DNA from: Tateyamaria omphalii
Lineage (GTDB): Bacteria; Pseudomonadota; Alphaproteobacteria; Rhodobacterales; Rhodobacteraceae
Assembly: GCF_001969365.1 (NCBI RefSeq)
Contig: NZ_CP019312.1
Coordinates: 2,666,001 to 2,730,000, forward strand
Reading direction: 5' to 3'
Length of the DNA: 64,000 nt
Shown: piece after piece, positions 11,312-18,316 of the stretch
How positions within the stretch are numbered: position 1 is the first letter of the stretch
Layout: each line of letters begins with the position of its first letter
Notes under the pieces: model-generated
What the model saw: only the letters and a program-made list of their open reading frames with translations
Database searches by the model: none
Told to the model about the DNA's origin: nothing
Program-made: the position numbers and the translations under genes

Positions 11312-11337
11312 CGCGCTGTCCCCGCGGGGACAGCGCG
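11312..11337 (+). terminator. 12-bp GC stem between tctC and the permease gene
   Basis: CGCGCTGTCCCC (11312-11323) pairs perfectly with 11326-11337, followed by only three T. In binding-protein operons such a stem often leaves more binding-protein mRNA than permease mRNA by partial termination or by blocking 3' decay; that role is inferred here. Confidence 0.55.
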
Positions 11338-11365
11338 TTTCATCAAGCAAAGCAAGGGGCATTTC

Positions 11366-13393
11366 ATGGACATTCTGGCAACGGCACTCCCCGCGCTCAG
11401 TGATGCGTGGGCCCTGATCCTGCAACCCATCGTGCTGGGCTATCTGGTGCTGGGCGTCGTTATGGGCCTGTGTATCGGGGTGTTTCCGGGCCTGGGCGGC
11501 ATTGCCGGGCTGTCGCTGCTTTTGCCCTTCATGTTCGGCATGGACCCGATCCTGGGCCTTGCGCTGATGGTCGGCATGGTGGCCATCGTGCCCACCTCGG
11601 ACACGTTCGCCTCCGTCCTCATGGGCATCCCCGGCTCCTCCGCGTCGCAAGCGACGGTGCTCGACGGCTTCCCAATGGCCAAGCGCGGCCAGGCGGCGCG
11701 CGCCCTGTCAGCCGCATTCGCCTCATCGCTCTTCGGCGGCCTCGTGGGCGCCAGCTTTCTCACCATCTTCATCCTGATCGCCCGCCCCATCGTGCTGGAA
11801 TTCCGCACGCCGGAACTCCTGATGATCACTATCTTCGGCCTCTCCATGGTCGGTATCCTCGCGGGCCGCGTCGCCATCAAAGGACTGGTGGCTGCGGGCC
11901 TCGGCATGCTGATCGGCACAATTGGAGAGGGCGCATCTTCGGGCGACTTGCGCATGTCGTCCTACGATTACCCCTACCTCACCGACGGGCTGAAACTGGT
12001 GATCGTGGGCCTTGGCATCTTCGCCATCCCCGAGATCATATCGCTGCTGCGCCAGGACCGCGCCATCGCCAAGGAACAGTCGCTGGGCGGCGGCTGGCTT
12101 GAAGGCGTGCGCGACTGGTTTGCGAACATCTGGTTGTCTGTCCGCTGCTCGATCATCGGCGTGGTGGTCGGCGTGATCCCCGGCCTTGGCGGATCGGTCG
12201 TCGACTGGATCGCCTACGGCCACGCCGTCCAATCGACCAAGGACAAGGCCAATTTTGGCAAGGGCGAAGTGCGCGGGGTGATCGGACCCGAAAGCTCCAA
12301 CAATGCCAAAGAGGGCGGCGGGCTCGTCCCCACCCTCCTCTTCGGCATTCCCGGCTCCGGCTCCATGGCCATCTTCATCGGTGCCATCGCCTTGCTGGGC
12401 TCTGGCCAGATCGAGGTCGGCCCGGCCATGCTGAAAAACAACCTCGACATTACCTATTCCATCGTCTGGCTCCTGGCACTTGCCAACGTCGTGGGCACGG
12501 TGATCTGCATCGCAGCCTCCGGCGGGATCGCCAAGCTCACAACGATCCGCTTCGCGCTCCTGGCGCCGTTCCTCTTCATGATCATCAGCTTCGCCGCTTT
12601 CCAGTCGGGCCAGAACCTGATGGACCTCGTGGCGCTTTTCGCCATCGGCTTCCTGGGCATCCTGATGCGCCGCTTCGACTGGTCGCGGCCTGCCTTTCTG
12701 ATCGGCTTCGTGCTGTCGAACCCAGCCGAAACCTACGCAAACCAGGCCCTGCAAATCGCCCAATCCCGTTTCCGCCGCGGTTTCGACGAAGGGCTCGACT
12801 ACATCTTTTCCCCTATCGTGATCGTCCTGATCATCATCACCGTCCTGTCGGTGGTCGTCGGCCTGCGCCAATCCAAGAACATCATGGCCGAGGGCGACGT
12901 CCAGTCCGGCTCGAAACGTGCACCCTTCCTGTTCCTGATCGCGGTCACCGCCTACATCGCCTACGCCTTCTACGACGCCGCCTCGATCCCCAGCTTCAGC
13001 CGCGACCGCACCTTCCCCATGTTCGTGGCGGGCGTCTGCCTCGTGGGTTGCGTGATCCTGGTGATCCGCATGATGCTGAAACCCGAAACAGACACGATCT
13101 TTGCCGACCGCGAGCGTGAAGGGGACGACGCCGACGCCACATACGGCCTTTGGCCGACACTCGCGTGGTTCGCGGTCCTCCTGATCCTGACATCCCTCCT
13201 TGGCTTCATCCTCGCCCTCGCCCTATTCCTGTTCGCCTTTCTTAAAATCCGCGCCGGGCTCAGCACAGCCATGGCTACGGCCTACACAGCCGCAGGCATC
13301 GCCTTCATGTGCACGATGGCGGGCCTGCTGAACCGCGACTTCCCACCCGGTCTTTTGCAAGAATATGTCGACCTGCCCTGGCCCCTGACATGA
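11366..13393 (+). CDS. TTT transporter permease, TctA fused to TctB
   Basis: 675 aa from the ATG at 11366. Residues 1 to about 510 are the large TctA permease with its repeated signatures LCIGVFPGLGGIAGLSLLLP and GVIPGLGGSVVDWIAYGHAV, each followed by the serine/proline-rich loops typical of the family (GIPGSSASQATVLDG and GIPGSGSMAIFIGAI). From about 515 a four-helix segment beginning SKRAPFLFLIAVTAYIAY is the small TctB subunit, normally a separate gene placed before tctA. Order and fusion are therefore unusual. Its stop overlaps the next start (ATGA). Confidence 0.88.
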   Translation: MDILATALPALSDAWALILQPIVLGYLVLGVVMGLCIGVFPGLGGIAGLSLLLPFMFGMDPILGLALMVGMVAIVPTSDTFASVLMGIPGSSASQATVLDGFPMAKRGQAARALSAAFASSLFGGLVGASFLTIFILIARPIVLEFRTPELLMITIFGLSMVGILAGRVAIKGLVAAGLGMLIGTIGEGASSGDLRMSSYDYPYLTDGLKLVIVGLGIFAIPEIISLLRQDRAIAKEQSLGGGWLEGVRDWFANIWLSVRCSIIGVVVGVIPGLGGSVVDWIAYGHAVQSTKDKANFGKGEVRGVIGPESSNNAKEGGGLVPTLLFGIPGSGSMAIFIGAIALLGSGQIEVGPAMLKNNLDITYSIVWLLALANVVGTVICIAASGGIAKLTTIRFALLAPFLFMIISFAAFQSGQNLMDLVALFAIGFLGILMRRFDWSRPAFLIGFVLSNPAETYANQALQIAQSRFRRGFDEGLDYIFSPIVIVLIIITVLSVVVGLRQSKNIMAEGDVQSGSKRAPFLFLIAVTAYIAYAFYDAASIPSFSRDRTFPMFVAGVCLVGCVILVIRMMLKPETDTIFADREREGDDADATYGLWPTLAWFAVLLILTSLLGFILALALFLFAFLKIRAGLSTAMATAYTAAGIAFMCTMAGLLNRDFPPGLLQEYVDLPWPLT

Positions 13394-14475
13394 CACAGAC
13401 AGCCATCCCATACCTCTTCATGCGCGGTGGCACCTCGCGCGGGCCGTACCTGAACCGCGCCGACCTGCCTGACGATCTGGACATGCTGGCCGACGTCCTG
13501 ATCGCCATGCTCGGCTCCGGCCACCCACTCAATATCGACGGCATCGGCGGCGGCGCTGCGGTGGCAACCAAGGTCGCCATGCTGTCACGGTCAGCGGATG
13601 ATTGGGCCGACATCGACTACTTCTTCGCCCAGGTCAGCGTCGAAGACCGTCTGGTCGATTTCAAACCCACCTGCGGCAACATCCTGTCCGGCGTCGGCCC
13701 CGCCGCGATCGAGATGGGGCTGGTGGGCGCCCGTGGCGGCGAAACCCAGGTCAACATCCGCGCCGTCAACACCGGCGCGCGGGTCAGCGCAACGGTGCAA
13801 ACACCTGACGGCCAAGTCACCTATGATGGCCCCACTCAGATCGACGGCGTGCCCGGTACGGCAGCACCCGTCGCACTCCAGTTCATGGACACGGTCGGCG
13901 GAGCAACGGGGTCGTTCCTGCCCACCGGCAACCTGATCGACACCATCGACGGCATCCCGGTCACCTGCATGGACGTCGCCATGCCCATGGTGATCGCGCG
14001 CGCCGCGGATTTCGGCCTCAGCGGCTATGAAAGCGCCACCGAACTGGACGAGAACACCGACTTCTTCGCCCATATGGAAGCCATCAGGCTGCAGGCCGGA
14101 GCGCTCATGGGCATGGGCGATGTCTCAAAATCCGTCACACCCAAGTTCGGCCTCGTCGCCCCTGCCCGCACCGGCGGGACAATCGCCACACGTTACTTCA
14201 TGCCATGGAAAACCCACCCGACCATGGCGGTCACAGGCGCGCAATGCCTCGCCTGCTGCGTGCTGACGCCCGGCACGGTCGCAGATGCGCCGATCCCGAA
14301 CGCAGGCCCGGCGCCCATCACCCTCGAACACGCATCGGGTCAAATCGACGTGCTGGTGGATTACGACCTGACGGATACCGGCATCGCGATCAACTCCGCC
14401 GGACTGGTCCGTACAGCGCGCAAACTGGCCGCCGGGCACGTCTATATCCCGGCCTCAGTCTGGGGAGGGAATTGA
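13390..14475 (+). CDS. PrpF/GalD-family isomerase (4-oxalomesaconate tautomerase or aconitate isomerase type)
   Basis: 361 aa. The N-terminal IPYLFMRGGTSRGPYLN and the motif KPTCGNILSGVGPAAIEMG are hallmarks of the PrpF family, diaminopimelate-epimerase-fold enzymes that shift double bonds in tricarboxylates. Known members are GalD (4-oxalomesaconate tautomerase) and PrpF (aconitate isomerase); sequence alone does not choose. Being in one operon with a tricarboxylate transporter and a TcuA-like dehydrogenase, an aconitate-type substrate is the more economical inference. It is translationally coupled to the permease. Confidence 0.82.
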   Translation: MTQTAIPYLFMRGGTSRGPYLNRADLPDDLDMLADVLIAMLGSGHPLNIDGIGGGAAVATKVAMLSRSADDWADIDYFFAQVSVEDRLVDFKPTCGNILSGVGPAAIEMGLVGARGGETQVNIRAVNTGARVSATVQTPDGQVTYDGPTQIDGVPGTAAPVALQFMDTVGGATGSFLPTGNLIDTIDGIPVTCMDVAMPMVIARAADFGLSGYESATELDENTDFFAHMEAIRLQAGALMGMGDVSKSVTPKFGLVAPARTGGTIATRYFMPWKTHPTMAVTGAQCLACCVLTPGTVADAPIPNAGPAPITLEHASGQIDVLVDYDLTDTGIAINSAGLVRTARKLAAGHVYIPASVWGGN

Positions 14476-14488
14476 CGCGCGCTCAAAA

Positions 14489-14498
14489 TTGTATACAA
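14489..14498. promoter_or_regulatory. TTGTATACAA palindrome upstream of the 79-aa gene
   Basis: A perfect 10-bp palindrome in the 47-bp gap after the isomerase gene, with a second half-like GGATACAA at 14500-14507. Such sequences are seen as operators of GntR-type regulators. No GntR gene is in the window, so the assignment is only suggestive. Confidence 0.3.
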
Positions 14499-14522
14499 GC
14501 GGATACAAAATGGAGGTGCAAG

Positions 14523-14762
14523 ATGCTCGATACGTTCGAAGACTGCGTTCTCGCCGCCCGCGCGGAACTGGCCATGGCCCGACAACTGCTGCAGGACGAG
14601 ATTTCCAACTACCCCGGCCCCATCGCGGGCTGTGACGCCCAATTCAACCACCTGCTGGCCGAACGACAAAAGGTGCTGACCGCGATCCAGTCTCTGGACG
14701 AATGCGTCTTTGTCCCAACCCCACGCTCCCCCTCACCGCAGGACGGTGTCGAGAGCCGATGA
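14523..14762 (+). CDS. Small 79-aa protein of unknown function in the TTT catabolic operon
   Basis: 79 aa, MLDTFEDCVLAARAEL onward, preceded by a good ribosome site (GGAGGT) 5 nt upstream of the ATG. I recognise no family. The first 60 residues look helical (LAARAELAMARQLLQDE, FNHLLAERQKVLTAIQSLDE), with two cysteines, and the tail is proline/serine-rich. No signal peptide or membrane helix is seen. Its stop overlaps the start of the dehydrogenase gene (ATGA), so it is translated with it and may be an accessory subunit. That role is inference only. Confidence 0.65.
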   Translation: MLDTFEDCVLAARAELAMARQLLQDEISNYPGPIAGCDAQFNHLLAERQKVLTAIQSLDECVFVPTPRSPSPQDGVESR

Positions 14763-15733
14763 AGGTTCACATCCTCGACGACTGGTTCGACACGCTGCGC
14801 TCCCTGCCGTGCTTCGGCAAGCTGGCAGCACACGACGTCACCGTATGGACCGACCACGCCCCCGACCCGGCCACCCTTGCCCAGCGCGTGGCAGAGGCGG
14901 AGGTGCTCGTGCTCTTCCGCGAACGCACAAAGATCACCGCCGATCTGCTCGACCGCCTGCCGCAGCTCAAACTCATCTCGCAGCGCAGCGTCTATCCGCA
15001 TATCGACGTGCCAGCCTGCACACGCAACGGTGTGCTCCTGTGTTCCAACATGCACTCCGACACGCCCTCCTATGCCGCCGCCGAACACACGCTGGCGCTG
15101 ATGCTGGCCAGCTATCGGCAGATCCCCGAACAGGTCGCCGCCATCCGCGCAGGCCAGTGGCAGGCGGGCGTCGGGCGCACACTGCGGGGCCGCACTCTCG
15201 GGCTCTACGGCTACGGGCGGATCGCACAAGCCGTTGCGACATACGCCCAGGCCATCGGGATGCATGTGCAATGGTGGGCGTCCGACGAAGGGCGCGCGCG
15301 GGCCAAGGCGGCGGGCGAAACCGTCGCCCCCTCGCGTGCGGACTTTTTCGCCACATCGGACATTTTCAGCATCCATGTGCGCCTCAAGCCCGCCACAAGG
15401 GGGATTATCACAAGCGAAGACCTTGCCGCCATGGCACCCCGTAGCCTGTTCGTGAACACGTCGCGCGCGGGCCTCGTGGCCCCCGGCGCGCTCGAAACCG
15501 AAATCGCCCGCAACCGCATCTTTGCCGCCATTGACGTCTTCGACACCGAACCGCTCACAGATACCGCTCACCCGCTGCTCACCGCACCCAACGTCCTGCC
15601 GACCCCCCATATCGGCTACGTGACCGAGGACGAGTTCGACCTGCAATTCGCCGACATATTCGACCAGATCAACGCCTTCGCAGACGGCAGCCCCATCCAC
15701 ATGATCAACCCCGAAATCTGGACCACCCTATGA
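14759..15733 (+). CDS. D-2-hydroxyacid dehydrogenase family protein
   Basis: 324 aa from the ATG at 14759. It has the two-domain layout of NAD-dependent 2-hydroxyacid dehydrogenases: the flanking domain (LKLISQRSVYPHIDVPACT), the nucleotide-binding motif LGLYGYGRIAQAVATYAQAIG near residue 145, the substrate Arg in VNTSRAG, the Glu in DVFDTEP, and the catalytic His in PTPHIGYVT. It resembles phosphoglycerate/lactate-type enzymes; the true substrate is probably a hydroxy-acid intermediate of this operon. It overlaps its neighbours on both sides by 4 bp. Confidence 0.85.
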   Translation: MKVHILDDWFDTLRSLPCFGKLAAHDVTVWTDHAPDPATLAQRVAEAEVLVLFRERTKITADLLDRLPQLKLISQRSVYPHIDVPACTRNGVLLCSNMHSDTPSYAAAEHTLALMLASYRQIPEQVAAIRAGQWQAGVGRTLRGRTLGLYGYGRIAQAVATYAQAIGMHVQWWASDEGRARAKAAGETVAPSRADFFATSDIFSIHVRLKPATRGIITSEDLAAMAPRSLFVNTSRAGLVAPGALETEIARNRIFAAIDVFDTEPLTDTAHPLLTAPNVLPTPHIGYVTEDEFDLQFADIFDQINAFADGSPIHMINPEIWTTL

Positions 15734-17202
15734 CGCACATCATCATCGCCGGATCCGGCAACGCCGCCCTCTGCGCAGGCATTGCAGCCCTCGAAAAAGG
15801 GGCGAGCGTCCTGATGCTGGAAAAGGCGGACGAGGCACTCGCCGGTGGCAACACGAAGTATACCGCAGGCGCGATGCGCTTTGCATATGAGGATGGCGCC
15901 GACCTGATCCCGCTTTTGCGCGACCCCGACGATCCCCGCCTGCCGCGGACGGATTTCGGCAGCTACACAGCAGATAAATTCGGCGCCGACCTGCTGGGCT
16001 TCAACGACGGCCGCCCGCTCAGCCCGGAACAGCAAACGCTGATCTCGGAAAGCTACGACACACTGAAATGGCTGGGCAGCCATGACGTGAAATTCGAACC
16101 GATCTATGCGCGTCAAAGTTTTGAAAAGGACGGGCGCCACGTGTTCTGGGGCGGTCTGACCCTTGCCGCCGAAAACGAGGGAGTGGGCCTGTTCGATCAA
16201 GAGCTTGCCGCCTTCACGCGGCTCGGCGGTGAGATCCGCTATGAAACCGCCGTCACGGATCTGATCCACGACGAGGGCCACGTCACCGGCGTCATGACCG
16301 ACACGGGCGACCGCCTGATGGCAGACGCCGTTATCCTGGCCTGCGGCGGGTTCGAGGCAAACGCCGATCTGCGCCAGCAACATATCGGCGCCGATTGGGA
16401 CAAGGCCAAGGTGCGCGGGACACCGCACAACACCGGCGACGGGCTGGTCATGGCCGCCAGGCTGGGCGCGCAGGAATATGGCTTCTTCGGCGGCTGTCAC
16501 GCCACACCCATGGACCTGCACATGGCCGATTACGGCAACCTCGACCTGCCCCCGGGCGAGCGCAAGAACTACCGCAAGATCTGTTACTTCCTCGGCGTGA
16601 TGCTCAACGCAAACGGCCACCGCTTTGTCGATGAGGGGATCAATTTCCGCAACTACACCTACGCCCAATTCGGCGCCGCCATTATGGAACAACCCGGCCA
16701 CTTCGCCTGGCAGATCTTCGATGCCAAGGTTTTGGACCTGCTCTATGGCGAATACCACTTCCACGATGCGCACTATGTCGAAGCCGATACGCTCGCCGCG
16801 CTGATCCCGATGCTGGACGGCGTGGATCAGGCGCAGGCGGCGCAGACGCTGGCCGACTACAACGCCGCGGTGGACGACGCAGTGCCCTTTGACCCCACGA
16901 TCCTTGATGGCAAGGGCACGCAGGGGCTGCCGCTGGCCAAGTCCAACTGGGCGCAAAAATTGGATCAAGGCCCTTTCCGCGCCTACCCGGTCACCGGAGG
17001 GATCACGTTCACCTATGGCGGGCTGAAAGTGGGCGCGACAGGCGCGGTCTTGAACACCGAAGACAATGCGATCCCCGGTCTCTATGCCTGCGGCGAACTG
17101 GTGGGCGGCGTGTTCTGGGGCGGCTATCCGGGCGGATCCGGGCTGACTTCGGGTGCCGTGTTCGGGCGACGCGCGGGTTACGGGGCGGCCGCGCGCGGTT
17201 AG
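15730..17202 (+). CDS. TcuA-like FAD-dependent tricarballylate dehydrogenase
   Basis: 490 aa. The N-terminus HIIIAGSGNAALCAGIAALEKGA is the FAD-binding Rossmann motif, followed by LMLEKADEALAGGNTKYTAGAMRF, which is characteristic of the TcuA branch of the fumarate-reductase/succinate-dehydrogenase flavoprotein family. The C-terminal FAD segment YACGELVGGVFWGGYPGGSG is also present. TcuA oxidises tricarballylate to cis-aconitate; its partner TcuB, which re-oxidises the flavin, is not in this window. The gene is last in the TTT operon and its stop overlaps the convergent lacI-type gene by 3 bp. Confidence 0.8.
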   Translation: MTHIIIAGSGNAALCAGIAALEKGASVLMLEKADEALAGGNTKYTAGAMRFAYEDGADLIPLLRDPDDPRLPRTDFGSYTADKFGADLLGFNDGRPLSPEQQTLISESYDTLKWLGSHDVKFEPIYARQSFEKDGRHVFWGGLTLAAENEGVGLFDQELAAFTRLGGEIRYETAVTDLIHDEGHVTGVMTDTGDRLMADAVILACGGFEANADLRQQHIGADWDKAKVRGTPHNTGDGLVMAARLGAQEYGFFGGCHATPMDLHMADYGNLDLPPGERKNYRKICYFLGVMLNANGHRFVDEGINFRNYTYAQFGAAIMEQPGHFAWQIFDAKVLDLLYGEYHFHDAHYVEADTLAALIPMLDGVDQAQAAQTLADYNAAVDDAVPFDPTILDGKGTQGLPLAKSNWAQKLDQGPFRAYPVTGGITFTYGGLKVGATGAVLNTEDNAIPGLYACGELVGGVFWGGYPGGSGLTSGAVFGRRAGYGAAARG

Positions 17203-18200
17203 CGAAGATCGGCGACAGACGCCCGCTCGATGATCCGCGCGGGCAACTCCTCACTCCGCAGGTCCACGCCATCCTCCAGATACGCCACGATCCGCTCTGC
17301 CACCATGTCCCCCATGCCGGTGGCAGGCAGGTCGATTGTTGTCAGCGGCGGCTCAATGTCGCGCGACCAGTCCAGGTTGTCAAAGCCCATAACCGACACA
17401 TCCAGCGGAATGCGCTTGCCCGCCTGGGCACAGGCAAAATAGGCACCCAGCGCCAGCACGTCAGTGGAACAGAGGTAAGCGGTAAATTCACGTGGATCAT
17501 CAAGGGCCGCGCGCACGCAGGCCTTTCCCCCGGCCACATCCAAAGGCGCCTCGAAGAACGCCAGGTGTTCGAACCGATCGCCCACCGACATCGCACCGGC
17601 GCGGCGGGCACGGGTCCGGTCGCTCTCGGCCAGCGGCCCATGCACCACGGCCACCCTTCGGTGCCCGCGCTCTGCCAAGTGCGCCAGCGCCCGCTCCGCC
17701 AGCAACGCATTGTCGTATCCAATGGTCGGTCGCGCACTGCGCGCGTCCCAGGCCGAAGTGAACACATAAGGCACCGCCCGCCGCTCCAGCATGTCAAGCA
17801 GCAGGTCGCTGTGATCGAGGCCGCTCAGGATCAGCGCATCGGCCCCCATACCGAGCAGCTTGCGGGCGGCGGCCAACTCTTCGACCTCATCGGCGTTGGA
17901 AATGGCCATGATCAGTGAATACCCACGTGCGCCCAGCGTCCGTTCGATGGCTGCGATGAACTTGGCAAAGACCGAATGCTCGATGGTCGGGATGATGGCC
18001 GCCACCGCCTTCGACCGCCGCGTCGACAAGGCGCGCGCCGCCGGGTTGGGCAGGTAATCCAGCCGCGCACAGGCTTCCAGTACGGTCTGCCGCGTCTTCT
18101 CGCTGACCTTGCTGCCACCATTCACCACGCGCGAGATTGTCGCCGTGGACAAGCCCGTTTCGCGGGCAACATCGCGGATACTGACACCAATCCTGTTCAC
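17199..18200 (-). CDS. LacI-family transcriptional regulator
   Basis: 333 aa. The N-terminal helix-turn-helix VSIRDVARETGLSTATISRVVNGG with the hinge helix NPAARALSTRRS is diagnostic for LacI/GalR. The periplasmic-binding-like core follows (AAIIPTIEHSVFAKFI, VSVMGFDNLDWSRDIEPPLTTI). It reads away from the DUF1989-GcvT operon and a perfect 14-bp LacI-type palindrome lies in the shared gap, so it most likely controls that operon. The effector is unknown; a sugar is not obvious from the target genes. Confidence 0.92.
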   Translation of the reverse strand: MNRIGVSIRDVARETGLSTATISRVVNGGSKVSEKTRQTVLEACARLDYLPNPAARALSTRRSKAVAAIIPTIEHSVFAKFIAAIERTLGARGYSLIMAISNADEVEELAAARKLLGMGADALILSGLDHSDLLLDMLERRAVPYVFTSAWDARSARPTIGYDNALLAERALAHLAERGHRRVAVVHGPLAESDRTRARRAGAMSVGDRFEHLAFFEAPLDVAGGKACVRAALDDPREFTAYLCSTDVLALGAYFACAQAGKRIPLDVSVMGFDNLDWSRDIEPPLTTIDLPATGMGDMVAERIVAYLEDGVDLRSEELPARIIERASVADLR

Positions 18201-18256
18201 AAACCGCCCCCCTCCTGCCCCACGCTCTTGACCGAAGCGATTCGCAAGTGTTCAAA

Positions 18257-18270
18257 TGTAACCGGTTACA
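18257..18270. promoter_or_regulatory. LacI-type operator TGTAACCGGTTACA
   Basis: A perfect 14-bp palindrome with the central CG typical of LacI-family operators. It lies 57 bp upstream of the lacI-type start and 47 bp upstream of the DUF1989-GcvT start, which fits a repressor shared by both genes. Confidence 0.75.
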
Positions 18271-18316
18271 CCGTGCGCTCGTCAAATGATGCGGCAACCA
18301 AACAGGGAAATAGCTC

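Noticed and set aside
11723..12871. 382-aa minus-strand frame over the TctAB permease gene
   Set aside because: Antisense shadow; Asp/His/Gln-rich composition is the complement of hydrophobic codons.
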